Assembly: GCA_017394805.1 (NCBI GenBank)
Contig: JAFPXC010000016.1
Location: 1 to 34,591 of the forward strand
Direction of reading: 5' to 3'
Source: Clostridia bacterium
GTDB taxonomy: Bacteria; Bacillota; Clostridia; Christensenellales; CAG-1252
Length of the DNA stretch: 34,591 bases
The notes beneath the pieces were generated by a model. That model was not told the DNA's origin, ran no database searches, and saw only the letters and a program-made list of their open reading frames with translations. The translations under genes were made by a program, and so were the position numbers. Positions 6,156 through 15,132 of the stretch are shown piece by piece. Numbering within the stretch: position 1 is the first letter of the stretch; every line of letters starts with the position of its first letter.

Positions 6156-7871
6156 TTAGAAGAAGTCCCAATGCCCTTTGGGCTTGTCGTCCGAATTTTC
6201 TTCCGCATTGACGACCGCCTCGATGTCGTAGAAGGTGGCGCGGATATCCACGTTGATATACTTGGACGACACTTGGGGCACGGCGTTGCCGTGGGCGAAC
6301 TCGGGATAGCGGAAGTTGGGATCCAACTGCGTGCGCAGTTGCTTGTTGCCGTTCTCGCCGAAGAGGCGCACGTAGGCTTGGCCGAGGTGCAGCATAGCGA
6401 GGTCGGACACGCGCACCACGGGCACGTTGGCGGGTTGCACGGACATATGGATATCGCCCGTGTTGGACACCGAGTAGGACGTCGCCGTGCCGATGGTCTG
6501 CCCGAAGGATTCGGCCGCTTCCTTGAGGGTTTGGCTGTCGTTGGAGCCGCAGAAGATGAGCTTGGAGTTGCCCGCGATGTTGATACGCGTCTCTTTTGTG
6601 TACAGCGAGTCCAACTGTTGGTAGCTTTGCACGCCCAAGTGGAACCAAACGCGGCGCGAACGCATAGTGGTGATCCAGTTGCCGATATTGGACACGGTCA
6701 TACCGCTCGTCGCAAATTCGTCCCACAGTACGTGGAAGTCGTATTGCGGATTCTCGTCGCCCTTGTGTTGCAGTTCGGCCATCAGCTGGCGCAAGAACAG
6801 ATTGCACACCATGTGCGTAGCCTCGTTGGTGTTGTCCACGATGAGGAAGATGGCGGTGGGCTTGTCCAGGTTGTTGACCACGTCCTCGATGCAGATATCG
6901 TTGCCGCAGGTGAGCAGGTTGCAGGAGTGGTTGACCACGCGGTTGAGGTGGTTGATGGTGCACATCAAAAAGCTGTCGCGCGTGATTTTGGCCTTGGACG
7001 CCACGTAGTTTTCCAAGCGGCGCACGGGCGAATTGCGGTCGTGCAGTTGCACGTAGTCGGTCAGGGTTTCGCAGTCCTCTTGGCGCGAATTGATGACGTT
7101 GACCATGTTGTACAGCGAGTATTTTTCCTCGGTCATGCCGCGCGAGGGCACCAGGCTGTCTTCGAGCATCGCCAAAAGGGTGAGCGTGGTGATTTCACGC
7201 GAGCCGTAATCCCACGAGGGGTCGCGCACGGTGGGCGGGATGGGGATCATGGTCTCCACGATGAGGGGGATGAGGCTGTTGTAGAAGTCCACTTCCTTGT
7301 TGATGAAGGCGTTGACGTCGATGAGCCAGGATTGCTTATCCTCGCCGTAGTCCTTCCCGCGGAAGGTGTAGGGCGCGTCGATTTGCTCCGAGAGTTGTTT
7401 TTTTGCGTCCTCGGCGCGGTGGAACGAGCGCCACACCAACCCCAAGGGGTTGTACTTGTCCGAACTGTACGGACGGCTGCCGTCCAGCACGATCACCTTG
7501 TAGCCTTGCCGTTTGAGCATCTCGGCTTTTTCGCGGTAGATTTCGTGTTTGCTGTCCATGATGAGCATAGAGGGCTTGTCCGTGCTCTTGGCCAAGAAAT
7601 CCACTTGGGGCATATAGAAAGATTGCGTTTTGCCCGAGCCGGTAGAGCCGACCAGCAAGGTGTGCGAGGGGGGTGCCACCAAGTAGGTGCGGACGCCGTC
7701 GCGGACGTAGTTGGCCACGGCGATGCCGCCTTGGGTATCATAGGGCTTGTCGAAGTCCACGCGGCGCAAGCATTCGTCCTCGGAGTCCACCGTCAGCAAG
7801 GTCTGCGCTTCGTGGAAGTCGCGGTTGAGTTCTTTGGTTGCTTCATATACTTCGTTGTGGAAGTCTTGCAT
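6156..7871 (-). CDS. VirD4/TraG-like coupling-protein ATPase (soluble form)
   Basis: This 571-residue P-loop ATPase has Walker A GSTGSGKT (residues 75-82), followed by MLIMDSKHEIYREKAEMLK and KVIVLDGSRPYSSDKYNPL, both characteristic of the TraG/VirD4 T4SS coupling-protein family. Its Walker B region is FHVLWDEFA (D384, E385), then the R-rich TMRSRRVWFHLGVQSYQQLD. Unlike typical coupling proteins it has no N-terminal membrane segments; the ATPase core starts near residue 70. The ATG at 7871 was chosen for its AAAGGAGG site; the longer frame has none. It lies 19 bp after the helical-protein gene. No relaxase or other T4SS gene is nearby, so its role (DNA or protein pumping, mobile-element remnant, or defence) is open. 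Confidence 0.85.
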   Translation of the reverse strand: MQDFHNEVYEATKELNRDFHEAQTLLTVDSEDECLRRVDFDKPYDTQGGIAVANYVRDGVRTYLVAPPSHTLLVGSTGSGKTQSFYMPQVDFLAKSTDKPSMLIMDSKHEIYREKAEMLKRQGYKVIVLDGSRPYSSDKYNPLGLVWRSFHRAEDAKKQLSEQIDAPYTFRGKDYGEDKQSWLIDVNAFINKEVDFYNSLIPLIVETMIPIPPTVRDPSWDYGSREITTLTLLAMLEDSLVPSRGMTEEKYSLYNMVNVINSRQEDCETLTDYVQLHDRNSPVRRLENYVASKAKITRDSFLMCTINHLNRVVNHSCNLLTCGNDICIEDVVNNLDKPTAIFLIVDNTNEATHMVCNLFLRQLMAELQHKGDENPQYDFHVLWDEFATSGMTVSNIGNWITTMRSRRVWFHLGVQSYQQLDSLYTKETRINIAGNSKLIFCGSNDSQTLKEAAESFGQTIGTATSYSVSNTGDIHMSVQPANVPVVRVSDLAMLHLGQAYVRLFGENGNKQLRTQLDPNFRYPEFAHGNAVPQVSSKYINVDIRATFYDIEAVVNAEENSDDKPKGHWDFF

Positions 7872-7890
7872 GGTGTACCTCCTTTGGGCG

Positions 7891-8550
7891 TTAGAACCCG
7901 ATCTTGTTCTTGCCGTAGCCGGTCGACGCGGTGCATTGATAGCCCTGTTTTTGCAGGTCATGCATACGCGCGGCGGCCTCGTCGGGCAAGTAGTCCAACA
8001 CGCCCTCTTCGTAGAGCGAGTTGAGTTCGGACAAGAGTCTTGCTTCGTCCTCGGTTTTGCCGAGCTTTCGCGTCAGCCCCAAGGCCAGCCACAAAGCCGA
8101 CAGATTGCCGTTTTTGCTAAGGCGCACGAATTTGGTATAGGCCTCTTCCTCGTGATTGGTGGCGCACAGGAAGCAGGCCACCTCGAATTGCGCGTCGTCT
8201 CTCGCCGCGCCGTCGTCCGCGCCGTGTACGTACACCAGCCAGCCGCTCTTGTCGTAGTAGGGGAGTTGGGTGCGTTGATGGGCTTCCAGCACTTCGGCGC
8301 GCGCTTTGAGCACGGCGCCGGCCTCTTCCGAGTGGCGAATGCCGACCAAAAGCAGCAAAGCGTTGCGCACTTCTTGCAGATTGACGTATTGGGTTTGCTG
8401 GGCTGCCGTCACCTTGTATTTCTCCTCAGCGGACAAAAACATGGCGTAGGCAACGGTTTCGATCAAGGCGTTGCGGCCGCGTTCGGTGTAGAAGCGCGAT
8501 GCGGTCACTTGCTCGATGAGTTTGATTGCTTCGTAAACGTTTTGTTTCAT
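7891..8550 (-). CDS. Helical protein paired with the VirD4-like ATPase
   Basis: This 219-residue protein is predicted all-helical with no signal peptide or membrane span. The middle (around residues 120-195, e.g. FEVACFLCATNHEEEAYTKF and ALWLALGLTRKLGKTEDE) has the size and A/L/G spacing of TPR/Sel1-type helical repeats, but no clear consensus. AAGGAGG precedes its ATG, and it is followed at 19 bp by the ATPase gene, so it is probably an adaptor or regulator of that ATPase. I do not recognise the family. Confidence 0.7.
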   Translation of the reverse strand: MKQNVYEAIKLIEQVTASRFYTERGRNALIETVAYAMFLSAEEKYKVTAAQQTQYVNLQEVRNALLLLVGIRHSEEAGAVLKARAEVLEAHQRTQLPYYDKSGWLVYVHGADDGAARDDAQFEVACFLCATNHEEEAYTKFVRLSKNGNLSALWLALGLTRKLGKTEDEARLLSELNSLYEEGVLDYLPDEAAARMHDLQKQGYQCTASTGYGKNKIGF

Positions 8551-8738
8551 AATTTCCTCCTTGCCCGCTTGGGTTATTGTATTTGCGGTTGCAGAGATTG
8601 GCGTGGGGCGCGTCGGCGTCCCCCTCGAAAAGCAAAAGCGATACTTTTCCCCTTATCCGCCGAATGACCTCGTCAATCTCGGCAACTATCGCATAGTACA
8701 TATAGGCGGCGCGGCTCGTCTTCGCAACGGCAAAAGAC

Positions 8739-8759
8739 GAAAAAATGCAAAAATTTGCA
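8739..8759 (-). terminator. Probable terminator of the CDF/FTR-like operon
   Basis: On the minus strand TGCAAATTTTTGCA (8759-8746) forms a short stem followed by TTTTTTCG. The stem is weak (6 bp). Confidence 0.5.
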
Positions 8760-8803
8760 CAAGAATCGTGCTCGGGGCGGGGCAGATGGACGGGATTAAC
8801 GGT

Positions 8804-9001
8804 TTATTTGGATTTATAGTACAAAAGACAATGGCAAAACCCTTCGTATTCGGGGTCTTTGATCTGGTCGCGGAACTCCTTGCACATGCATTTTGTGTCC
8901 TCGGTGCGTTCGCGGCGGCAGGGACAGTAGCCGCCCGTAGCGGCGAGCCCTTCCTGCACGGTCTTGACAATTTCTTTATCGGGATTGAAGGTTACTTTCA
9001 T
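8804..9001 (-). CDS. Small ferredoxin:thioredoxin-reductase-like Fe-S protein
   Basis: The 65-residue product has three Cys pairs, C26-P-C28, C38-M-C40 and C56-H-C58. The CPC...CxC...CHC pattern is that of the catalytic beta chain of ferredoxin:thioredoxin reductase, which holds a 4Fe-4S cluster next to a redox disulfide. The spacing here (9 and 15 residues between pairs) differs from the plant form (16 and 8), and the protein is shorter than usual. It starts 7 bp after the stop of the CDF transporter gene with GAGGA upstream, so they share a transcript. An electron-transfer or disulfide-reducing role is likely; its link to metal export is unknown. Confidence 0.8.
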   Translation of the reverse strand: MKVTFNPDKEIVKTVQEGLAATGGYCPCRRERTEDTKCMCKEFRDQIKDPEYEGFCHCLLYYKSK

Positions 9002-9008
9002 AGGTTCC

Positions 9009-10127
9009 TCAGGATACGGTGTAGTCGCGGTCCACGATGACGATGACGCGGTAGTCGGGCAGTATGCCCTCTATGGCTTCCTTGACTTCGTTCACGATAC
9101 GGTCGCAATCGGGCTCGTCGAAGTCGATGATGATATCCACGCTGACGGTACGGTTTACTTCGTCGATGAAGAAGCCGTGCGTTTGCAGTATGGAGGCAAA
9201 TTTCGCCGTAATCGCGTATACCTTTTCGCGCATTTCGCGGGCGAAGGGCGTTTCGCTGTGTTCGGCGTACACGCCGACGGTGATGACGGTGTGGTACTTT
9301 TCGTAGCACATATAGGCGATTTCTCTCTCCATTTGCTGTATTCCTCGTGCCGTCATATTGTCCGCCACTTCCACGTGCACGCCCGCCACGTTGCGGTCCA
9401 CGCCGTAGTTGTTGATGATGAGGTCGTACACGCCCTTGACGGCGGGGTGCCGGGCGATATCGGCGGTCATATTCTTCACCAATTCGGCGTCCGCGCGCTC
9501 GCCGATGATCTTGGATACCGACTTGCGGAAGACGTCTATCGCGGATTTCAATATAAACAAACCGATGGCGATACCGATATAGCCCTCGAGGTGCACGCCC
9601 GCGCCGTACGAAACCCCCGCGCCGACCAAGGTGCCCGCGGACAATACGCTATCCCACAACGCGTCCGTGCCGCTTGCCCGTAGCACGTCGCTGTTTACCT
9701 TCTTCCCTTGGTAGCGGAAGAACAGTCCCAACGCCACCTTGACCGCGGTCGCTATGCCGATGACGACGAACGCGTACGCGTCGTAGGTAGGCTCGCTGCC
9801 TTCCACGAGGTCGCGCACCGAACTGTATATCGCCGAAAAGCCCGCGATGAAGATGAGGATGCCGATGATGGACGCGGTGACGAATTCCATTCTGCCGTGG
9901 CCGAACGGGTGTTTTTTGTCGGGGCGTTTGCCGCTTATCCGCGTGCCGATCATGGTGACGATGGACGACATGGCGTCAGTCAGGTTGTTGAAGCCGTCCG
10001 CCACGATACTCACCGAGCGCGCCAAAAGCCCCACGGTGATTTTGCCTGCCACCAATAGGACGTTGGCGCCTATGCCGACGCCGCTCACGCCGAGTATTCG
10101 TTTGTCGCGGTCAATGACTTTTTCCAT
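9009..10127 (-). CDS. Cation diffusion facilitator (CDF) family transporter
   Basis: This protein of about 372 residues carries hallmark CDF features. SIVADGFNNLTDAMSS lies in TM2 and ASGTDALWDS in TM5, each with metal-site acidic/Asn residues. RPDKKHPFGHGRMEF follows TM2, and there is a long soluble C-terminal region of about 190 residues, bigger than the usual 90-residue CDF tail and ending in a second ferredoxin-like unit. It should export Zn, Mn, Fe or Co using the proton gradient; specificity cannot be set. Two ATGs (10133 and 10127) are possible. The -10 box TACAAT abuts the first, so the second is preferred as the start of a leaderless mRNA. Confidence 0.9.
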   Translation of the reverse strand: MEKVIDRDKRILGVSGVGIGANVLLVAGKITVGLLARSVSIVADGFNNLTDAMSSIVTMIGTRISGKRPDKKHPFGHGRMEFVTASIIGILIFIAGFSAIYSSVRDLVEGSEPTYDAYAFVVIGIATAVKVALGLFFRYQGKKVNSDVLRASGTDALWDSVLSAGTLVGAGVSYGAGVHLEGYIGIAIGLFILKSAIDVFRKSVSKIIGERADAELVKNMTADIARHPAVKGVYDLIINNYGVDRNVAGVHVEVADNMTARGIQQMEREIAYMCYEKYHTVITVGVYAEHSETPFAREMREKVYAITAKFASILQTHGFFIDEVNRTVSVDIIIDFDEPDCDRIVNEVKEAIEGILPDYRVIVIVDRDYTVS

Positions 10128-10133
10128 ACTCAT

Positions 10134-10163
10134 ATTGTAGTCTTTCGTCACAGACCTTGTCAA
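10134..10163 (-). promoter_or_regulatory. Promoter predicted to give a leaderless mRNA (CDF gene)
   Basis: On the minus strand: TTGACA (10163-10158), 18-bp spacer, TACAAT (10139-10134), then ATGAGT and the ATG at 10127. The geometry equals that of the promoter at 5102-5130. Confidence 0.7.
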
Positions 10164-10290
10164 CGTTTTGGGGCATTTTGCCCGGTCGCCCACTCAAAGT
10201 ATAAGCAATCTTCGGGCTTTTCATTCCTCGCCATAAGGCCGACTTATAGCACGGCATAAGGAAACGGTCATACAAAAACGCGTGCGCGTA

Positions 10291-10318
10291 TTGCAAATCC
10301 GCCGTGGTGTGGTATAAT
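10291..10318 (+). promoter_or_regulatory. Promoter of the purA-purB operon
   Basis: TTGCAA (10291-10296), 16-bp spacer, TATAAT (10313-10318), 69 bp before the purA ATG. No purine riboswitch or PurR-like box was recognised in the leader. Confidence 0.65.
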
Positions 10319-10387
10319 AGTTGAGTGCGGTGCAAAACATCCGTCCGTTCCTTGCCGCACGCGGGGCGGACGCATCGAAGGAGAATT

Positions 10388-11662
10388 ATGGCTAATTGTG
10401 CAATCGTAGGGATTAATTGGGGCGACGAAGGCAAAGGTCGCATGGTGGATCTGCTCACCGAGCATTACGACGTGGTCGTGCGCTTTCAGGGCGGCGGCAA
10501 CGCGGGGCATACGGTCATCAACGAATATGGCAAATTCGCCTTGCATTTGTTGCCCTCGGGCGTATTCCGCAAAGGCGTCGTCAACATCCTCGGCAACGGC
10601 GTTGCTCTGGACCCCCAAAATCTTCTTACCGAGATACGCGAAACGCAGTCTAAGGGCGTGGCTTTGACGCCCGACAATCTCAAAATCAGCGACCGCGCCT
10701 CCCTGTTGCTCCCCTGGCATCGTATGCAGGACGAGTTGGAGGAGAAGCGTCTCGCCGACAAGAAGTACGGCTCCACCAAGCAGGGCATCGCGCCCTTCTA
10801 CGCCGACAAATACCAAAAGAAGACGGTGTTGGCGGGCGAGCTTTTCTATCCCGACGCCCTGCGCGCGCACTTGCGCGACTTGTTGGAGTGGAAGAATCTC
10901 ACTATCGAAAAGGTGTACGGCGCGGAGCCGTACACGATGGATATGCTCGAGGCGTGGCTTCGCGACTATTGCGAGCCCATCAAGGCCTACGTCACCGATA
11001 CGGGTGCCTTTCTCAAAGAGGCGCAGGCGGCGGGCAAGCAGATATTGTTCGAGGCGCAGCTCGGCTCTTTGCGCGACCTGGACTTCGGCATCGTGCCCTA
11101 CACCACCTCGTCCAACACGTTGGCGGCCTACGCGCCCATCGGTTCGGGGTTCCCCTCGGCCAAGATAGACAAAGTCGTGGGCGTAGTCAAGGCCTATTCC
11201 ACCTGCGTGGGCGAAGGGCCCTTCGTGTGCGAGATGTTCGGCGCGGAGGCGGACGCTTTGCGCGAGGCGGGCTTCGAGTACGGTGCCAAGACGGGCAGAC
11301 CCCGCCGAGTGGGCCCCGTGGACGTGGTGGCCACGCGCTACGGCGTAGAGGTGCAGGGCGCCACCGAGATCGCGCTCACCAAGTTGGACGTATTGAGTTA
11401 TATGGACAAGATTCCCGTATGCGCGGCGTACAAGGTCGCGGGTAAGCGCGTGGACTATTTCCCCTTCCCCACCTTGCTCAAAGAGGCCGAGCCCATTGTG
11501 GAGTATATGGACGGGTGGAAGACGGACATTTCGGGCGTGCGCAGTTGGGACGAGTTGCCCCAAGCGGCCAAGGACTACGTCCTCTATGTGGAGAAAGCGA
11601 TCGGCTGTCCCATCACCTATGTGTCCGTAGGCCCCGAGCGCGACAGCATCGTGGTGCGCTGA
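10388..11662 (+). CDS. purA: Adenylosuccinate synthetase
   Basis: This 424-residue protein matches the family's usual length. The GTP-binding loop NWGDEGKGR starts at residue 10 and includes catalytic Asp13, and GGGNAGHT holds the catalytic His. The IMP-binding region has GPVDVV. It joins aspartate to IMP with GTP hydrolysis, the first step from IMP to AMP. The ATG at 10388 follows AAGGAG; the longer in-frame start at 10325 lies in the leader. Its stop is 6 bp before the purB ATG. Confidence 0.97.
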   Translation: MANCAIVGINWGDEGKGRMVDLLTEHYDVVVRFQGGGNAGHTVINEYGKFALHLLPSGVFRKGVVNILGNGVALDPQNLLTEIRETQSKGVALTPDNLKISDRASLLLPWHRMQDELEEKRLADKKYGSTKQGIAPFYADKYQKKTVLAGELFYPDALRAHLRDLLEWKNLTIEKVYGAEPYTMDMLEAWLRDYCEPIKAYVTDTGAFLKEAQAAGKQILFEAQLGSLRDLDFGIVPYTTSSNTLAAYAPIGSGFPSAKIDKVVGVVKAYSTCVGEGPFVCEMFGAEADALREAGFEYGAKTGRPRRVGPVDVVATRYGVEVQGATEIALTKLDVLSYMDKIPVCAAYKVAGKRVDYFPFPTLLKEAEPIVEYMDGWKTDISGVRSWDELPQAAKDYVLYVEKAIGCPITYVSVGPERDSIVVR

Positions 11663-11668
11663 TTGCCT

Positions 11669-13087
11669 ATGACGACGGACGTATATCAATCCCCCTTGTC
11701 GGGGCGTTACGCAGGGCAGGAAATGCGCGAGTTATTCTCGGCCGACAGGCGCTATTCGACGTGGCGCAGGCTGTGGCTTTCTTTGGCCAAGGCCGAGCGG
11801 GCGTTGGGCTTGCCCATCACCGAGGCGCAAGTGGCGGCGCTCGAGGCGCATTTGACGGACATAGACTACGACTTGGTGGCGGCGAGAGAAAAAGAGGTTC
11901 GTCACGACGTGATGGCGCACGTCTACGCCTATGGCGTAGCCGCGCCCGAGGCGGCGGGCGTCATTCATTTGGGCGCCACCAGTTGCTACGTCACCGACAA
12001 TACCGACCTCGTGCTGTACCGCGAGGGACTGTCGTTGTTGCGCAAGGGTTTGGTGGACGTCATCGCCTTGCTCTCGCGCTTTGCCGACCGCTACAAGGAT
12101 CTGCCCACTTTGGGCTACACGCACTACCAACCCGCCCAGCTCACCACCGTGGGCAAACGCGCGACTTTGTGGATACAGGATTTCGTCTCGGATTTGGATG
12201 AGTTGGACTTTGTGACGGCTAATCTCAGGTTTTTGGGCTGTCGCGGCACCACGGGCACCGAGGCCAGTTTTTTGGATTTGTTCGACGGGGACGGCGCCAA
12301 GATCGACGAGATGAACAGGCTGATCGCCGCCGACTTCGGGTTCGCCAAAACCTACGACGTATGCGGCCAAACCTATCCGCGCAAGGCGGACAGCCGCATT
12401 TTGGGCGTGCTGTCGTCCATCGCGCAGTCGGCCTATCACATGGCCAACGACGTGCGCCTGTTGCAGCACGACAGGCAGGTAGAGGAGCCGTTCGAGAAGA
12501 GTCAGATCGGCTCGTCGGCCATGGCCTACAAACGCAACCCCATGCGGTGCGAGCGCATTTGCTCGTTGTCGCGCTATATTATGACGGACGCGCTCAACGC
12601 GCCCCTCACCGCTTCCGTGCAATGGATGGAGCGCACTTTGGACGATTCGGCCAACCGCCGCATCGCTTTGCCCGAGGCCTTTTTGGCGGCCGACGCCGTA
12701 TTGCGGTTGGTGGCCAACGTGTCGGACGGCTTGGTGGTCAACGAGGCGGTCATTGCCAAGGCGGTGGAGACCTATTTGCCCTTTATCGCCACCGAAAACC
12801 TCATGATGGAGGCCGTCAAGAAGGGCGGCGACCGTCAAGCGATACACGAGATCATTCGCGTAGCGTCCATGGGTGCCACGGCCAAGATGAAAGCGGGCGA
12901 GGCCTGCGATCTCGTCGAGCGTTTGGCGGCCGAGCCTACGTTCGGCCTCACCGCCGAGGAGATTAAGGCCAAACTTTGCCCCGCCGATTATACGGGGCGT
13001 TCGGCCGAGCAGGTGACGGCTTTCCTCGCCGCCATCGCGCCCATCACCGAGGGCGTCACCCCCAAAAAGACGGATATACAAGTATAG
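11669..13087 (+). CDS. purB: Adenylosuccinate lyase
   Basis: This 472-residue member of the fumarase/aspartase superfamily has the signature SSAMAYKRNPMRCE (flexible loop with catalytic Ser) and the family segments RHDVMAHV, HLGATSCYVTDN and TLGYTHYQPAQLT with an active-site His. It releases fumarate from adenylosuccinate to make AMP, and from SAICAR in purine synthesis. It starts 6 bp after purA without a good ribosome-binding site, so translation is probably coupled; an in-frame TTG at 11663 is the alternative start. The product resembles the longer, eukaryote-like PurB type. Confidence 0.96.
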   Translation: MTTDVYQSPLSGRYAGQEMRELFSADRRYSTWRRLWLSLAKAERALGLPITEAQVAALEAHLTDIDYDLVAAREKEVRHDVMAHVYAYGVAAPEAAGVIHLGATSCYVTDNTDLVLYREGLSLLRKGLVDVIALLSRFADRYKDLPTLGYTHYQPAQLTTVGKRATLWIQDFVSDLDELDFVTANLRFLGCRGTTGTEASFLDLFDGDGAKIDEMNRLIAADFGFAKTYDVCGQTYPRKADSRILGVLSSIAQSAYHMANDVRLLQHDRQVEEPFEKSQIGSSAMAYKRNPMRCERICSLSRYIMTDALNAPLTASVQWMERTLDDSANRRIALPEAFLAADAVLRLVANVSDGLVVNEAVIAKAVETYLPFIATENLMMEAVKKGGDRQAIHEIIRVASMGATAKMKAGEACDLVERLAAEPTFGLTAEEIKAKLCPADYTGRSAEQVTAFLAAIAPITEGVTPKKTDIQV

Positions 13088-13091
13088 TCAG

Positions 13092-13114
13092 GCGGCGCTT
13101 CGGCGCCGCTTTGT
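13092..13114 (+). terminator. UUCG-capped hairpin after purB
   Basis: GCGGCGC (13092-13098) and GCGCCGC (13103-13109) pair around a TTCG tetraloop, followed by only a short T stretch (TTTGTC). It may partly terminate, or protect the purAB mRNA end. Confidence 0.55.
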
Positions 13115-13163
13115 CATCAAAAACCCCATGACGTAGGCGCCTATTCGCGCCAAAAGAGGTAAT

Positions 13164-14711
13164 ATGGATCATCAACGCATTCTCATTCTCAACTTCGGCG
13201 GTCAGTACGATCAACTCATTGCGCGCAGGGTGCGCGAGGCGGGCGTATACAGCGAGGTACACCCGCATACGATGGATATAGCGGCCATTCGGGCGTTCGA
13301 TCCCATCGGCATCATCTTCACGGGCGGGCCGCAAAGCGTCTACCGAGAGGGGTCTCCCCACCCCGCCGAGGGCGTGTTCGAGCTCGGCATTCCCGTTTTG
13401 GGCATTTGCTACGGCTGCCAACTCATCGCCCATCACTTGGGCGGCAAAGTCACCGAGGCCGCCTCGGACGACAGCCGCGAGTACGGCAAGACCGTCACCT
13501 ATTTCGACACCCAATGCGTACTGTTCAAAGGGTTGCCCGCCGAGAGCGTCACTTGGATGAGCCACGGCGACTATATGGCCGAGGTACCCGCGGGCTTCGC
13601 GTTGGTGGCCCACAGCGACAAGTGCCCCAACGTGGCCGTCGCCGACGTGCGTCGCCGCTTCTTCGGCGTGCAGTTCCACCCCGAGGTCAACCACACCGAG
13701 TACGGGCGGCAGATGATTCGCAACTTCCTCTACGAGGTATGCGGCGCCGTGGGCGATTGGAGTATGCAGAGTTACGCCAAGACCGCCGTCGCCGCCATTC
13801 GCCAAAAGGTGGGCGAGGGCAAGGTGCTGTTGGCCTTGTCGGGCGGCGTGGACAGTTCGGTCGCGGCCGCCTTGTTCGCCGAGGCGGTGGGCAATCGGTT
13901 GACCTGCGTTTTCGTAGATCACGGCCTTATGCGCATGTGGGAGGGGCGCGAGGTCCGCGCGGCCTTCGCCAAGTGGGACATCAACTTCCTGTCCATCGAC
14001 GCCGAGGATCGCTTCCTCGTGGCGTTGGCGGGCGTGGACGATCCCGAGACCAAGCGCAAGATCATCGGCGAGCAATTCGTGCGCGTGTTCGAGGAGGTCG
14101 GCAAGCGGATCGGCAGCGTGGACTACCTCGCGCAGGGCACCATCTATCCCGACGTCATCGAGTCCGGGCAGTCCAACGGCAACGCCGACGTCATTAAGAG
14201 CCACCACAACGTGGGCGGTCTTCCCGCGCACGTGGAGTTTAAGGAGATCATCGAGCCTTTGCGCCGCTTGTTCAAGGACGAAGTGCGCGCGTTGGGGCGC
14301 GAGCTAGGGTTGCCCGAGTATCTGGTCAGCCGTCAGCCTTTCCCCGGGCCGGGGTTGGCCATTCGCATCATCGGCGACGTCACCAAGGCCAAGTTGGATA
14401 TGCTCCGACAAGCCGACTTCATCTTCCGCGAGGAGATAGACCGCGCGGGGCTTACGCAGTCGATGAGCCAATACTTCGCCGTCCTTACCAATATGCGTTC
14501 GGTGGGCGTGATGGGCGACGGCCGCAGTTACGACTACGCCATCGCCTTGCGTTCGGTCACCACCGACGACTTTATGACGGCCGATTGGACGCGCATTCCC
14601 TACGAGGTGTTGGACCGTGCTTCCGTCCGCATCGTCAACGAAGTTCCGCACGTCAATCGCGTGCTGTATGATATTACGTCGAAGCCCCCCGCCACCGTCG
14701 AATTCGAGTGA
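13164..14711 (+). CDS. guaA: GMP synthase (glutamine-hydrolysing)
   Basis: This 515-residue protein has the full two-domain layout. The N-terminal class I glutamine amidotransferase holds GICYGCQ (nucleophile Cys) and [15 protein letters not shown] (His and Glu of the triad). The ATP-pyrophosphatase domain has PP-loop [13 protein letters not shown], and the C-terminal dimerisation domain ends in [11 protein letters not shown]. It makes GMP from XMP, ATP and glutamine. AGAGGT precedes the ATG. It follows purAB after 76 bp with a hairpin between, so it may be only partly co-transcribed. guaB is not in the window. Confidence 0.97.
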   Translation: MDHQRILILNFGGQYDQLIARRVREAGVYSEVHPHTMDIAAIRAFDPIGIIFTGGPQSVYREGSPHPAEGVFELGIPVLGICYGCQLIAHHLGGKVTEAASDDSREYGKTVTYFDTQCVLFKGLPAESVTWMSHGDYMAEVPAGFALVAHSDKCPNVAVADVRRRFFGVQFHPEVNHTEYGRQMIRNFLYEVCGAVGDWSMQSYAKTAVAAIRQKVGEGKVLLALSGGVDSSVAAALFAEAVGNRLTCVFVDHGLMRMWEGREVRAAFAKWDINFLSIDAEDRFLVALAGVDDPETKRKIIGEQFVRVFEEVGKRIGSVDYLAQGTIYPDVIESGQSNGNADVIKSHHNVGGLPAHVEFKEIIEPLRRLFKDEVRALGRELGLPEYLVSRQPFPGPGLAIRIIGDVTKAKLDMLRQADFIFREEIDRAGLTQSMSQYFAVLTNMRSVGVMGDGRSYDYAIALRSVTTDDFMTADWTRIPYEVLDRASVRIVNEVPHVNRVLYDITSKPPATVEFE

Positions 14712-14753
14712 TAGAGCACATACTTGCGCGATTGAACGGGCTATGCACTCAAA

Positions 14754-14796
14754 GGGCGCATCACGTACACAGAGTACGCTGGATGTGCCCTTTTTC
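14754..14796 (+). terminator. guaA terminator, first copy of a repeated hairpin
   Basis: GGGCGCATC (14754-14762) pairs with GATGTGCCC (14782-14790) with one G-U pair; inside it CGTAC pairs with GTACG around ACAGA. TTTTT follows. Confidence 0.75.
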
Positions 14797-14797
14797 G

Positions 14798-14846
14798 CTC
14801 GCATACCCATTCACTCATCACAATTATGCGCTCTATCCCTCGAATT
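14798..14846 (+). repeat. 49-bp direct repeat, copy 1
   Basis: The sequence starting CTCGCATACCCATTCACTCA and ending CTCGAATT is identical at 15032-15080, an offset of 234 bp. It directly follows the T run of the guaA terminator. Confidence 0.9.
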
Positions 14847-15031
14847 TGAATAATGAAAGCGAAACGGAGCGATTGCGGACGATCTTCGCGGCTTCGCTCG
14901 CGTCACGTACAAGGAGTACGTTAGGCACTCGTCTCTTCCGCTTGAAGACGCCCTCACTCATCTCCGTTTCATCTCTCATTATTCGAATTGAAACGAATGC
15001 AAAAATCTCGTCGATTTGAAGCACTTGCGCT

Positions 15032-15080
15032 CTCGCATACCCATTCACTCATCACAATTATGCGCTCTATCCCTCGAATT
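15032..15080 (+). repeat. 49-bp direct repeat, copy 2
   Basis: Exact second copy of 14798-14846. The next hairpin of the same family (15133-15165) follows about 50 bp downstream. Confidence 0.9.
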
Positions 15081-15132
15081 GAACTACAAAACCTTTATGC
15101 TTATAATATAAACGTGCAGTGCGCTCGTGGAC

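Noticed and set aside
5790..8024. A 744-codon plus-strand frame
   Set aside because: It is antisense to the VirD4-like ATPase gene, crosses a terminator and several genes, and its product is His/Val-rich with no recognisable domain.
6156..8550. Conjugative or integrative element around the VirD4-like ATPase
   Set aside because: No relaxase, VirB4, integrase or attachment repeats are visible nearby, and composition matches the surrounding chromosome.
8426..8701. Small minus-strand ORF beginning MYYAIVAEIDEV upstream of the helical protein gene
   Set aside because: It overlaps the well-supported gene in another frame for over 100 bp and has no ribosome-binding site or recognisable family.
11732..14231. 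Long minus-strand frames opposite purB and guaA
   Set aside because: Shadows of well-identified purine genes caused by high GC at third codon positions.
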